Source: Brooklawnia propionicigenes
GTDB taxonomy: Bacteria; Actinomycetota; Actinomycetes; Propionibacteriales; Propionibacteriaceae
Direction: 5' to 3'
DNA: 64,000 bases
NCBI RefSeq assembly: GCF_030297015.1
Contig: NZ_AP028056.1
Span: forward strand, 1,126,939-1,190,938
Below the pieces are notes generated by a model. That model was not told the DNA's origin. It saw nothing but the letters and a program-made list of their open reading frames with translations, and made no database searches. A program made the position numbers and the translations under genes. This document shows, in pieces, positions 52,588 through 62,134 of the stretch (position 1 is its first letter; every line of letters starts with the position of its first letter).

Positions 52588-53511
52588 CTACCTGTCGGCG
52601 ACGCGCCCGGAGTACACCACATAGCCGGTGAGGACGATGAAGCTGCCACCGATCACCAGCGTCCACCAGGGAAAGCCGGGAACGTCGGGCTTGGCACCCG
52701 CTGCCTGGACGTCCTCGATCGGCGTCGGAGTGACGCGCTCGCCGGTAACCAGGATGCGGTGGGTGTTGATACCGAGCGGCGTGCAGGTGACCAGCGTCAC
52801 CAGGTCGCGCCCGTACTGCGGCATCAGGGGCTGGGTCTGGTCGGGCTGCACCACCTGCGTCGAGATCACCTGATAAGTGAGTACCTCTCCGAAAACCTCG
52901 ACCGTGAAACGGTCTCCCATCTTCACCTTGTCGAGGTTGTCGAAAAGTGTCGCACTGGGCAGTCCGCGGTGCGCGGTCAGCACCGAATGCTGCGAAACGC
53001 CGCCCACCGGCAACGAGGTGCCCTGCAGATGACCGACGCCCTTCTCCAAGACCGCATCACTGGTGCCGTGATAGATCGGCAGATCCACGTCGATGCTCGG
53101 GATCTTCAGCCGGCCCATGGTGCCGGTGCCGTTGATGCTGAGCAGCTGGTTGTAGTCGAACTCTCCTTCGACTTCGCCTTGGCCGGTAGGTACGTTGCTG
53201 GCCGGTGAGAGCAGCGCCCCACCAGTCAGTGCCTCGTTGTACGCCTCTGCTTTGGCAATCTCCGCCTCAAGCCTGGACGGCGGGCCCTTCTCCACATCGG
53301 CGCCGACGACGTCCTCAATCAGCGAGGACTGATTGTATTGCGAGAACCAACTGGCCACGCTCGGATACATCAGCACCAGCACACCGATGAGGATCAGCAG
53401 CGACATTGCTGCGGTGAACCACGGCATCCGCCACCGTCGGCCGCGCGCAGGCGAACCGCCAACCTGGTCCGGGCGGGAGTCCACATCAAGCATCTGGTTG
53501 TCTCCAAACAT
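52588..53511 (-). CDS. srtC: Class C (pilin-polymerising) sortase
   Basis: A 307-residue sortase with an N-terminal TM helix and a second C-terminal TM helix, as in pilin sortases. The catalytic His lies in HSVLTAHRGLPSATLFDNL and the Cys and Arg in LVTLVTCTPLGINTHRILV, the class C signature. It joins the backbone pilin through Lys-Thr bonds. It is 75 bases after the pilin gene, behind a hairpin that ends just before its ATG. Confidence 0.92.
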   Translation of the reverse strand: MFGDNQMLDVDSRPDQVGGSPARGRRWRMPWFTAAMSLLILIGVLVLMYPSVASWFSQYNQSSLIEDVVGADVEKGPPSRLEAEIAKAEAYNEALTGGALLSPASNVPTGQGEVEGEFDYNQLLSINGTGTMGRLKIPSIDVDLPIYHGTSDAVLEKGVGHLQGTSLPVGGVSQHSVLTAHRGLPSATLFDNLDKVKMGDRFTVEVFGEVLTYQVISTQVVQPDQTQPLMPQYGRDLVTLVTCTPLGINTHRILVTGERVTPTPIEDVQAAGAKPDVPGFPWWTLVIGGSFIVLTGYVVYSGRVADR

Positions 53512-53515
53512 GGCT

Positions 53516-53547
53516 CGGTGGGCGGAGAGATCACTCCCCGCCCACCG
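53516..53547 (-). promoter_or_regulatory. Intercistronic hairpin just before the sortase start
   Basis: Perfect 10-base arms CGGTGGGCGG (53516-53525) and CCGCCCACCG (53538-53547) form a GC-rich hairpin whose 3' arm ends four bases before the sortase ATG. It would lower sortase expression relative to pilin by ending transcription or covering the initiation region. Confidence 0.65.
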
Positions 53548-53586
53548 AAATCTAACTTACCGAGCTAGGACGCATGTCCTCCGCGA

Positions 53587-55059
53587 TCAGGCGCGAGCCT
53601 TGCGGAAGATCAGCGTGCCACCTGCAGCACCGATGATCGCAACACCGGCGATGAGGAAGAGCATCGTCCCCTGGCCACCGGTCAGCGGCAGGCTCGGGCC
53701 CTTGGCCGGATTGTTCGGGATCGACAGCGTGTAGTCGCCTTGGGCATATGCACCCGGGAGAACCGTGATCGCTTGAGGAGCGTTGTTCAGTTCGTAGCCC
53801 AGCGGTGCCTCGGTCTCGACCACGCAGTAGACCCGGGAAGCGGTCTCGCTGTTCTTGCCCACGTACAGGCCGGCGATGTCCACCACACCACTGCTGTTCG
53901 AGGTGAACTCAGTCGCTCCGTTCACGGTGATCTTGCTGCCCAGCGTGGCGCAGGCACCGTTCGTCGAGTTGTAGACCTCGAACTTCGCTCCGGACAGCAC
54001 CTTGGTGGTGTCGTTCTTTGCATGCTTCAGCAGCTTCGCAGCACCCCAGTCGGTGGTCACGGTGTTCGGGGTGTAGCCCTCGGTATCGTCATTCACGTAC
54101 TCGGTCGACGAGTTCTCGATAGTGCCGTCGCCGATGGCAGTGACGGTGGTGTGGAAGGTGATCTTGAACGTGGTGCCAGCAGGAAGGCCGTTGACGTAGG
54201 TCTTGTTGAAGTCCACGATCAGGGTTCCGCCAGCAGCGGTCGGCGCCGTCAGAACATACTCGGTTCCCTCGTTGAGCAGTGTCCCATCAGTTGCTCCGGG
54301 GGCCACCACGTACACCTTGGCGCTGTCGGCCACATAGGTCAGCCGCGAGTCAAGGGAGTCCTGCACCTTGTATGCGGTGAGCGGCTGGCCGTTGTTGAAC
54401 GACCCGATGGGGCGGGTCGCGATCTGCCACGGCACGGTAGAGCCGAGACCGTTCGTGGTCGGATCGGCGACTGTCTTCTCGCCGCTACCCTTGAGCGTGT
54501 TCTTCGGGTAGACATGGACGGTCCACAACCAGTTGGTGGTCTGGGCGTCGCCGGTGCCGGAGGTCGACGGGTAAGGGATGCTCACCAGGAAGGGAGCTGC
54601 GGGGGTCACATCGTCCGGATAGTCGGACTCGGTCACCAGGTAGAGCCCGATCGGAAGGCCGGCGAACGTTGCGGTTCCGTCGGCCAAGGTGGTCAAGCTC
54701 TGGGTGGTGCCGTCTTTACAAGTGGCGGTCCCTACGGTCACGCTCTCGGCTGCTGTCCAGCCAGCAGAGGTTGTCAGATCGATACCGGCGACCTGGCAGA
54801 CCGTGAACTCGATGCCCGCCAGCACTGGACGATCAGGGGTTTGCGCGGTGCCATCATTCGGTAGAGCGGGATCGGAGGTGACGCTACCGGCGTACTTGTG
54901 GACGATCAGCGTTCCGGTGGTGTCCGAGGCAGCGTTCCCCGGAGGTGTGCCATCTGTGCCTTGCGCGGCCGAAGCCACGCTGGCCCCGCCAAAGGTCCCG
55001 GCGGCAGCGAGAGCGAGTGCTCCCACACCGACTGCGAGCCGCGAGAAGAACTTTCCCAT
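53587..55059 (-). CDS. LPXTG-anchored backbone pilin (SpaA/FimA type)
   Basis: The ATG at 55059 with a ribosome binding site AAGGAAAA gives 490 residues. A Sec signal peptide ends near ASVASAAQG. The pilin motif lysine is in WTVHVYPKNTL (about residue 190), the E-box is VYCVVETEAPLGYEL, and the sorting signal is LPLTG followed by a TM helix and KARA. CnaB-like domains hold the isopeptide candidates. It is the major subunit polymerised by the adjacent sortase. Confidence 0.92.
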   Translation of the reverse strand: MGKFFSRLAVGVGALALAAAGTFGGASVASAAQGTDGTPPGNAASDTTGTLIVHKYAGSVTSDPALPNDGTAQTPDRPVLAGIEFTVCQVAGIDLTTSAGWTAAESVTVGTATCKDGTTQSLTTLADGTATFAGLPIGLYLVTESDYPDDVTPAAPFLVSIPYPSTSGTGDAQTTNWLWTVHVYPKNTLKGSGEKTVADPTTNGLGSTVPWQIATRPIGSFNNGQPLTAYKVQDSLDSRLTYVADSAKVYVVAPGATDGTLLNEGTEYVLTAPTAAGGTLIVDFNKTYVNGLPAGTTFKITFHTTVTAIGDGTIENSSTEYVNDDTEGYTPNTVTTDWGAAKLLKHAKNDTTKVLSGAKFEVYNSTNGACATLGSKITVNGATEFTSNSSGVVDIAGLYVGKNSETASRVYCVVETEAPLGYELNNAPQAITVLPGAYAQGDYTLSIPNNPAKGPSLPLTGGQGTMLFLIAGVAIIGAAGGTLIFRKARA

Positions 55060-55159
55060 GGTCGTGATTTTCCTTTCCTGAGTGTGCCGAGCCGAGTGGA
55101 GACCGCGGCCGGGTCGTGGGTGAAGCACGTTGGTTGTCTGGTTTCCGGTCATTGTCTGG

Positions 55160-57724
55160 TCAGCCCTGCTGAACCCGGCGTGCCCGACGCTGGCGAATCA
55201 CCAGAGCTCCGGCTGCGAGCAACAGGAGTACGGTGCCGCCCAGCAGGAACGCGTCCCTGCCCAAGCCGCCGGTCAGCGGAAGAATGACTCCGGTCTGCTG
55301 CTCATTGGCGATTTCCTCAAGCGATATCTCCAGAGCATCGCCGGTAATCGCGAACTCGAAATTCTGGCCGGTTCTTTGATATCCGGGCGGCGCTGTTTTC
55401 TCAGTCAGGATGTAGTCACCCCAAGACAGACCCTCGGCTTTGAACAGACCTGCTGCTGGGTCTTTGTCGAGCCCTGTGCAGGCCGCTGCGCTGGCGGCGA
55501 CGCAGTCCTCGATGTCAACGTCGGTTCCCTCATCGGGGCCTGCCAGAGTCCACACCGCGCCGGCCAGCAAGCTGCCTTGTTCGTCGACCTTCGACCAAGT
55601 GACGGAGCCTGGCTTGTCCCTATTAGTCAGGGTGCACACGACGTCTTGGGCAACGCCCACCTGGATCGTCGAATCTGTCACCGGCACGTCCCCAGCACCC
55701 GCGGTGCAGACCAGGCTTTCCTGCTCATAGCCGGGCTGAAGCGTCTCGCCAACCAGATATGTCCCGGGCTCCACGACCTTGGTCTCACCCGAAGAGAAGC
55801 CAAGTGCTTGGCCTCCTGTCGGAGTCGCATTGAGCAGGAAGTCGTTAATACTGGCGGTGCCACCGAAGGCGTTGGTAACGACCTTTGTAAGCGTCAGAGT
55901 GCTGCTCTGCTCCTGATTCGTGAAATCACAGTCGAGTCTCTCTCCCGGCTTCAGCTGAGGTACCGTCACTCCAGACGCAGAAGGGAGGGAGATAGATTGA
56001 CCGGGTGTGCCGTTGTTGTCCGTGACGGTGCACTGACCCGAGACAAACACATATCCTGGCTTCTGAGTCTCACTAACCGCTACCTGAGCGGCGGAGTCCA
56101 CCTTGTCGAACGTGACGGTCCATGACGCAATGCCAGTCGACCCGGTCTGCTGCGCACCTGAGGGGCTCTGGGCTGCGGTCCCCTTCGTGGCTGTTGTGGT
56201 CGACCCCATGGTCCAGCCCTCGCCAGGCTGTGCGTTGGCACCGTTGCGGTCCAGGACTGTTTTGGTTATGTTGACCTGCGCAATCAATGGCGAGTTTGTG
56301 AACTGGCATACGACCGCCTGTCCCGAGGTAGGAATTGTAACAGTGCCACTTGTGCCAGAACCGCTCACCGCTGGAGACATCGCCTTTCCATCGATCGTGC
56401 ACTGATACGTGGTGGCGTAGTTGGTCAGATCGGTGCCGCTTGCCCCGGCCTCGCTGAATGCCAGAGTCTTGCCGCGCACGGTGGGCTGTGGACCCACCCT
56501 GTCGTCCTGGAGGCCGTTGCTCGACCCCGTAGTGGTGGAAGTCCCGAGTGTGGTGGCGCCATCGCTCAGTGTCAGGGAGAACTGATCAGAAGCAGAAACT
56601 CGGCCATTGATGACCTTCTCCAAAGTGATGGTCGCCGGCGAAGAGCAGGATGCCAGATCTGTACTGCTGGATAACGCCGAGGTGACAGTGCTCTTGTTCG
56701 ACCAACTCGGCATGTCGAAGCTCTGAACTGTACTGCTGGCACCAAGATAGGCCTTGCCGGAGGCGTCGAAGGCGACTCCATTGACGTTCTCTGCCGTGTC
56801 GAACGAACTCGACCCCGACGATGGGATCGAGCCACCGGTGGCTGTGGCCAGATTGGCCGCAGTCACGCTGAAAACTGTCGTCTCCGAACCGGAGCCGCGA
56901 ACGATGAAGAGGTTTCCACCGGCGTCGAACGCCATATCACCGTTGGTCGCTCCTGGTTCTTGTCGCCCGGAGTAAGTGCTGACATAGCCCTTGTATGAGA
57001 ACTTCGGACTCGCGCTAGGGTCGTATTGCCAGATCTTGAACACTTGTGTGTAGTTGGTGTTGGTTCCTTGCCCACCGGTCGTTGTTTGGAACCCACCGAA
57101 CATGTACTTGCCATTGTTCAGATTGACTGCCCCTGCAACCAGGGAGCCACTGTAGCTTCCGTTGGCCTGAGACGATGTGTTGTAGGTATCGCCCGCAGTT
57201 GACCAGCTCCCCGTCGACACATCCAGCTCGTACATCGTCACAGTCCGCAGGTTGTTTGTGCGCTCGTATGCGTAGACCGGCTCGCCGCCGGAACCGATAC
57301 CGACTCCGTTGAAGCTGCTAACGCCGGATGCACTGCTTCCGATGTTGGTCACAGTGCCCGTCGGTCCGATCTGACGGAGCTGTCCGCTACTGCTGACTGA
57401 GTAGAAGTAGCCAGACGTACACTGGATGGTCACCGCCGCCTGGGTACTGCGCGATGACACTGATCCCTCAGAGGTCGAGGAGTCTTCAGCATGGTCGGTA
57501 TCGCCTGTCGCCATTGCGTTCTGATCAGCCGTCGCTGACTCACTTGCTTCCGGACTCTCACCAAGTGAAGGGGCTGTGCTCGCGGACTCATCCTCCATGT
57601 TTGCCACAGCCATGGAGCTGGGGAACATGCCGAGCGTCAGCGTCAGGCCGAGCAGCGCGCCCAGGACGCTCTTGCGATTCAGTTTTCTCCTGCTCGATCG
57701 CCGCCCGCTGCGACTACCAGACAT
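55160..57724 (-). CDS. Large LPXTG-anchored pilus tip/adhesin-like protein
   Basis: An 854-residue surface protein with a signal peptide (VLGALLGLTLTLGMFPSSMAVA). After an acidic Ser/Glu stretch comes a propeller-like region (about residues 95-345, SGYFYSVSSSGQLRQIG and similar units), then four or five CnaB/SpaA-like repeats marked by VSETQKPGYVF, VGETLQPGYEQE and LTEKTAPPGYQR (E-boxes), and a sorting signal LPLTG, TM helix and basic tail. It is likely the tip subunit binding a host or environmental ligand. It is the first gene of the pilus operon. Confidence 0.88.
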   Translation of the reverse strand: MSGSRSGRRSSRRKLNRKSVLGALLGLTLTLGMFPSSMAVANMEDESASTAPSLGESPEASESATADQNAMATGDTDHAEDSSTSEGSVSSRSTQAAVTIQCTSGYFYSVSSSGQLRQIGPTGTVTNIGSSASGVSSFNGVGIGSGGEPVYAYERTNNLRTVTMYELDVSTGSWSTAGDTYNTSSQANGSYSGSLVAGAVNLNNGKYMFGGFQTTTGGQGTNTNYTQVFKIWQYDPSASPKFSYKGYVSTYSGRQEPGATNGDMAFDAGGNLFIVRGSGSETTVFSVTAANLATATGGSIPSSGSSSFDTAENVNGVAFDASGKAYLGASSTVQSFDMPSWSNKSTVTSALSSSTDLASCSSPATITLEKVINGRVSASDQFSLTLSDGATTLGTSTTTGSSNGLQDDRVGPQPTVRGKTLAFSEAGASGTDLTNYATTYQCTIDGKAMSPAVSGSGTSGTVTIPTSGQAVVCQFTNSPLIAQVNITKTVLDRNGANAQPGEGWTMGSTTTATKGTAAQSPSGAQQTGSTGIASWTVTFDKVDSAAQVAVSETQKPGYVFVSGQCTVTDNNGTPGQSISLPSASGVTVPQLKPGERLDCDFTNQEQSSTLTLTKVVTNAFGGTASINDFLLNATPTGGQALGFSSGETKVVEPGTYLVGETLQPGYEQESLVCTAGAGDVPVTDSTIQVGVAQDVVCTLTNRDKPGSVTWSKVDEQGSLLAGAVWTLAGPDEGTDVDIEDCVAASAAACTGLDKDPAAGLFKAEGLSWGDYILTEKTAPPGYQRTGQNFEFAITGDALEISLEEIANEQQTGVILPLTGGLGRDAFLLGGTVLLLLAAGALVIRQRRARRVQQG

Positions 57725-57911
57725 CGCGTTCCCCCATCGCGTTCGCCATTTTCATGGTTTTTTCTCAGAAACGTCCAAGAGGAATCTTGGCCTTGATGCA
57801 TACCTGCGGCCTAACCATTTGGCATAGACCACCCCGAACCTCACCCAGACCACCCCGCCTCACCCGCTCCGGGTAGTGACGACTTGCTGGACTCGTGATG
57901 GAATAAAGGCT

Positions 57912-59492
57912 ATGACGAATAGGGGGATCGCCGACGCCTTGGAGCGCCTTCAACGAGCGGTAGAGGCGGACGACCCGCACGAGATCGTTGATGCCATTAC
58001 CGCGGAGAAATGGTGGCTGCTCCCCAATCACTTCCCAGAAATGAGGGCGGCGCTCGCGCACGTCCCACCGAGCATGATCGCGGAACACCCGTTGCTGCGT
58101 ATCGCTCAGCCCCTGATCTTGTTGACGAATCACTCGCTGACGCCAGCTGCCGGGTCGTCCGGAACGAGTCAACAACCCGTAAAGACACTGACCGACACCG
58201 GCGAACTCCTTGTGGAGATGATCGTGAGCCGGGTCAGCAGCGACTACCCAACAGCATGCAGTGCCGCGAAGCGCCTCGCCGATCTGACCATGACGAACGC
58301 CATGGCATCGGGCTACCACGCCGAAGACCCGGCACCGCTATCCCTACTTCATATAGGGATTACCTATATGCTTGCGGGTCAGACCCGCGAAGCAATCCGG
58401 GCCCTGCTGTGGGCCAAAGATCTGGCGTCCGAAAGTTCATACGCCTTTGTTTATCCGGATGCCTGCGCAAAGCTCGCTGTCATCTTTGCCCTGCGAGGCA
58501 GTCTGCACGAAGCTCAGCGAATGCTGGACGAAAGTCGTAAGTCTGATGCGGTCCCGGTGTTCATGTCCGAGTTTCTCGATACCACGCAGCGTGTCGCACG
58601 TGCGATGATCGCGCTCACGCGCATGGATCACGACGCCGGGACTCTGGTCGGCGAACTGCCCGGGATCGACACGCTCGACGAGCTCTGGCCGTTCATCGTC
58701 TTCATCAAAGCACGCTTCGCGCTCGGCCAGAAGAGACCCCTGGAGGGGCTGGATATCGCCGAACTCGCGTTCAGTTCACGGCCGCTGGTCCCCGGATCCT
58801 TGGCGGCAGAACTGCTGACCTCCGTACTCCTTGATGCGCTGCTGGCATCTGATGCCTCGGAGCGAGCGTGCTGCCTGATCGATTTCGTCGCCGAACCGGG
58901 CCAGCGCACTGAGGTCGCGCGCGCCCGGCTGCTGGTGAGGGTCGGCAACCACGACGACGCGGAGTTCGTCCTGCAGGATCTGCTGAACAGCGATCTTGAC
59001 CCTACAGTGCGGCTGGGGGCCCAGTTGTTGGAGGCGGAGATCGCTCATCATCGCGGCATCCCTTTGAAACTCACATTGGCACGGGCCGTCGCCGGCCAGG
59101 TGCTCTGCGGCTCGCGGTGGTTGCTGACCCAGACTCCCTCCGCTGTCATCGTCCACATCGCCGATGCCCTGCCGCCGGACGAACGGGCAGCATTCGAACG
59201 GGCAGTCCTACCTGACGGCTCGGACACCTCGAAGGCATCGCGGATTCAGTTGACGCGCGGCGAGACCTCGGTGCTGCAAGCCTTGAGCAGGACCTCCACC
59301 CTCGACAGCGCAGCCGCGGCTCTCCACTTGTCGCGCAATACGGTGAAGACCCATCTGTCGGCCGTGTATCGCAAGCTCGGCGTGAACTCCAAGGACGATG
59401 CGCTGCAGAAGGCCAGGCAACTGGGCATCATCTCCGGAATGCCCAACGACGGACCCGACCAGAGAGTGCCTCACCTGGACATCCGCTCCTGA
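57912..59492 (+). CDS. LuxR-type transcriptional regulator divergent from the pilus operon
   Basis: The ATG at 57912, after AAAGG, gives 526 residues. The C-terminal 65 residues are a LuxR HTH (LTRGETSVLQALSRTSTL, then LHLSRNTVKTHLSAVYRKLGV). The upstream 450 residues are helical TPR/MalT-like repeats without an evident N-terminal ATPase, so this resembles the C-terminal half of LAL regulators. Being divergent from the pilus operon with a 187-base shared promoter region, it probably regulates pili. An earlier in-frame start is less likely. Confidence 0.85.
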   Translation: MTNRGIADALERLQRAVEADDPHEIVDAITAEKWWLLPNHFPEMRAALAHVPPSMIAEHPLLRIAQPLILLTNHSLTPAAGSSGTSQQPVKTLTDTGELLVEMIVSRVSSDYPTACSAAKRLADLTMTNAMASGYHAEDPAPLSLLHIGITYMLAGQTREAIRALLWAKDLASESSYAFVYPDACAKLAVIFALRGSLHEAQRMLDESRKSDAVPVFMSEFLDTTQRVARAMIALTRMDHDAGTLVGELPGIDTLDELWPFIVFIKARFALGQKRPLEGLDIAELAFSSRPLVPGSLAAELLTSVLLDALLASDASERACCLIDFVAEPGQRTEVARARLLVRVGNHDDAEFVLQDLLNSDLDPTVRLGAQLLEAEIAHHRGIPLKLTLARAVAGQVLCGSRWLLTQTPSAVIVHIADALPPDERAAFERAVLPDGSDTSKASRIQLTRGETSVLQALSRTSTLDSAAAALHLSRNTVKTHLSAVYRKLGVNSKDDALQKARQLGIISGMPNDGPDQRVPHLDIRS

Positions 59493-59534
59493 AGCCGGAC
59501 TGGGGGTGCCGTCCGAACAAGTAACCTCGAAGCC

Positions 59535-59990
59535 GTGATCGAAGTCTCTGCAGTCTGCCTGTTCGACGATTCCGGACGCGTGCTGACCGTCCGCAAACGA
59601 GGCACCAGCGGGTGGATGCTGGTGGGAGGCAAGCCCGAGGTCGGCGAAACACCCCGCCAGTGCGCGATCCGCGAGGTGGCCGAAGAGCTCGGCGTTGGCC
59701 TGGATGCTGCCAGACTGCGCGACCTGGGCACCTTCCACAGCATCGCCGTCAACGAAGGCGTGCCCCTGACCGCCCACGTGTTCATCTCCGATGAGCGCGT
59801 CTCGCCATCGGTTCACGCCGAACTCGCTGCACTGCGCTGGGTTAACCCCGCCGACCCCGGCGACGGGCAGGCGCCATTGAACACCGACCTGGTCTTTCCG
59901 CTGCTGGTCTCCGCGGGAGAGCGTCGCGGTGCGGACGATCGCGTCGGCCCACCTGCCACCATTGAGCGTCGGTCCACCTGCCACCATTGA
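59535..59990 (+). CDS. Nudix hydrolase with a repeat-derived C-terminus
   Basis: A 151-residue Nudix protein. The Nudix box is GGKPEVGETPRQCAIREVAEELGV, split here as GGKPEVGETPRQ and REVAEELGV, with all catalytic Glu residues present. It hydrolyses a nucleoside diphosphate derivative; the substrate is unknown. The last 17 residues are encoded by two tandem 25-bp repeats and do not look like part of the fold, so the original C-terminus may have been altered. It starts with GTG. Confidence 0.85.
   Translation: MIEVSAVCLFDDSGRVLTVRKRGTSGWMLVGGKPEVGETPRQCAIREVAEELGVGLDAARLRDLGTFHSIAVNEGVPLTAHVFISDERVSPSVHAELAALRWVNPADPGDGQAPLNTDLVFPLLVSAGERRGADDRVGPPATIERRSTCHH
59941..59990. repeat. Two tandem 25-bp direct repeats
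   Basis: Copies at 59941-59965 and 59966-59990 begin GCGTCGG and end CCACCTGCCACCATTGA, differing in one base. They lie at the 3' end of the Nudix gene and supply its stop codon. They may be a duplication or the scar of an insertion sequence end. Confidence 0.85.
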
Positions 59991-60104
59991 TTTGTGATGC
60001 CGCGGCCCGACGACAGCGGGCCGGCTTTGGAAACGATCGTGGTCTTGACAACGTGCTCGCACATCCTGCAAGGCCAGGTAGTTCCGCCCACCTACCATGA
60101 ACAC

Positions 60105-61631
60105 ATGTCAGACGAGCAACTGAGCGCCGGTCCGGCGCAGCCACCCGACCGCTTCGCGCTTCGCGAGGCCGACTGGCGTAACGGCGCGCTGGTCTATCAG
60201 GTGATAGTCGACCGATTCGCCCAGAGCCCGCGCCTCGCCGCCAAGGGATACCTGTATCCGGCACCCAAGAGGCTTCGTGATTGGAGCGAGACTCCGGAGA
60301 AGGGCCGCTACCTGGACGATCAGGAGGTTTGGTCACACGAGATCGATTTCTGGGGAGGTGACCTGCCGAGCTTGCGCAGCCGGCTCGAATACATCGATGA
60401 GTTGGGCGCTGACGTCTTGTACCTGTGCCCGATTCACCTGGCCTGGACCAACCACGGCTACGACGCACTGGACTACCAGCAGGTGCGTCCTGACTACGGC
60501 AGCCGCGACGATGTCCGGCGACTCGCCGAAGACGTGCACGCACGCGGCATGAAGCTGGTGCTCGACGGTGTCTTCAACCACATGGGACGCCACAGCCCGG
60601 CATTTCAGGCAGCGGCAGCCGGCCAGCGCAGCCGATACCGCGGCTGGTTCGACTTCGACCAGGGCTACCCGGGTGGCGCCCGAGCCTGGGCGAACGCGGT
60701 CAACCTGCCCGAATTGGTGATCGAGAACCCGGCGGTTCAAGATCACATCTGGGCCGGTGATGACTCGGTGGTGCGTAGTTGGCTGCGCGACGGGATCGAT
60801 GGCTGGCGGCTTGATGTCGCTTTCGAGTTGGGCCCCGACTATCTCGCTCAGCTGACCGCAGCCGCCCATGACGAGAAGCCCGGATCGCTGGTTCTCGGCG
60901 AGGTCTGCAACTACCCGGCCGGCTGGTTCCCGGCGCTCGACGGCGTGCTGGGCTTCACGCTGCGCGAGATCTTGCTGCTGACGGCCAACGAGCGGGTCAC
61001 CGCCGCCCACGCGCAACGGATGCTCGAACGTCTGTTCGCCGACGCCGACTACGAGCATCTGCTCAAGTGCTGGAACTATCTCGACAATCACGACGTGCCT
61101 CGGTTGACGGACACGGTCCCGAACGAACTCGCCCGCACACTAGCCGTCGTCCTGCAGTTCACACTGCCGGGCAGCGTCAACGTCTACTACGGGACCGAAC
61201 TGGGCCAGACGGGCGGAGACGATCCTGAGAACCGCGCACCGATGCGGTGGGATCTGGTCAACCAATCCAACGAAACGCTGCGTTTGTATCACTGGCTGAT
61301 CTCGGTGCGCCGCAGCCACCGGGCGCTGCGGGTGGGCGATCTGCGGTGGTTGGTCACCGACCGCCTGATCGGTTTCGAACGGTATACCGACCGCATCGGC
61401 GACGCAGTTATCGTCGTCGCCAACCCATCGTCCGAGACAGTCACCGAGACCGTGCTGGTGCCTGACTCGTGGCTGATGGATCTGTCCGGGTTGACCGACC
61501 TGTTCGGTGGCCAACGGCTGCGCGCGCATCGCGCAACGCTCAACCTCACCCTTGAGCCGCATCAGGTGATGGTGCTCACCCCGAACCTCGACGAGGTGAA
61601 CGGATACACTCCCTACAAGCGCGTCCGATAG
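60105..61631 (+). CDS. GH13 alpha-amylase-family glycosidase
   Basis: The ATG at 60105 gives 508 residues of GH13 type. The conserved regions are DGVFNHMGRHS (region I, about residue 155), GWRLDVAFEL (nucleophile Asp, about 234), VLGEVCNY (acid/base Glu, about 265) and WNYLDNHDVPRL (third Asp, about 328). It resembles neopullulanase/cyclomaltodextrinase-like cytoplasmic enzymes that split maltodextrins. No signal peptide is seen. Earlier in-frame starts add a poorly coding stretch. Confidence 0.85.
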   Translation: MSDEQLSAGPAQPPDRFALREADWRNGALVYQVIVDRFAQSPRLAAKGYLYPAPKRLRDWSETPEKGRYLDDQEVWSHEIDFWGGDLPSLRSRLEYIDELGADVLYLCPIHLAWTNHGYDALDYQQVRPDYGSRDDVRRLAEDVHARGMKLVLDGVFNHMGRHSPAFQAAAAGQRSRYRGWFDFDQGYPGGARAWANAVNLPELVIENPAVQDHIWAGDDSVVRSWLRDGIDGWRLDVAFELGPDYLAQLTAAAHDEKPGSLVLGEVCNYPAGWFPALDGVLGFTLREILLLTANERVTAAHAQRMLERLFADADYEHLLKCWNYLDNHDVPRLTDTVPNELARTLAVVLQFTLPGSVNVYYGTELGQTGGDDPENRAPMRWDLVNQSNETLRLYHWLISVRRSHRALRVGDLRWLVTDRLIGFERYTDRIGDAVIVVANPSSETVTETVLVPDSWLMDLSGLTDLFGGQRLRAHRATLNLTLEPHQVMVLTPNLDEVNGYTPYKRVR

Positions 61632-61664
61632 CCACAGCCTCCGGAGCCGAGCAAGGAGTCAGCG

Positions 61665-62072
61665 GTGAGACTGAAGTCCTGGGTGATCATCGCCATCGCA
61701 GCCGTGTTCGCGTCCGTGCTCACCGGCTGCTCGGTACCCGACTACGACCCGGTGACCATCGTGTACGAGAACTACGACGACTCGACCACCGTGACGTGGG
61801 CCGTCGAAGGCACCGAGGTCACGCGCACCCAGCAGACCGATGACGACGATCCCACCGAGACCAGTTACGAGCTGCCCGACCGCGCGGCGTTCGTCACTTC
61901 GGTCCACGAAGAGCTGCATCCGCCCAAATGGGACGGCTGCGAGGACGCCAACGAGATGACTATCGAGGCCCAAGACCCGGACGGCACACTCCATGTGTCG
62001 AAGCTTGCGGACTGCGGCGTGCAGCTCAAGTATGTGGACGATATGTTCTGGGCGCTCGATGACGGCCGCTGA
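61665..62072 (+). CDS. Small lipoprotein
   Basis: A 135-residue protein starting with GTG, with a lipobox VLTGC near residue 22 and an acidic exported domain with two further Cys. It resembles the following gene in layout: lipobox, PDY-VT motif, a TVTW...G..V.R(T) strand and a CE/CMDA..-containing C-terminus. It is probably an anchored beta-rich protein. No known family is recognised. Confidence 0.7.
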   Translation: MRLKSWVIIAIAAVFASVLTGCSVPDYDPVTIVYENYDDSTTVTWAVEGTEVTRTQQTDDDDPTETSYELPDRAAFVTSVHEELHPPKWDGCEDANEMTIEAQDPDGTLHVSKLADCGVQLKYVDDMFWALDDGR

Positions 62073-62134
62073 ACCCCGGCCTTGAGAAAGTGATCGGACC
62101 GACCCCCTGCAAACAGTGGCGCCAGGAGGAAACC

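Noticed and set aside
59208-60543. Minus-strand frames overlapping the LuxR, Nudix and GH13 genes
   Set aside because: The plus-strand genes carry full catalytic or DNA-binding motifs; the minus frames are shadows.
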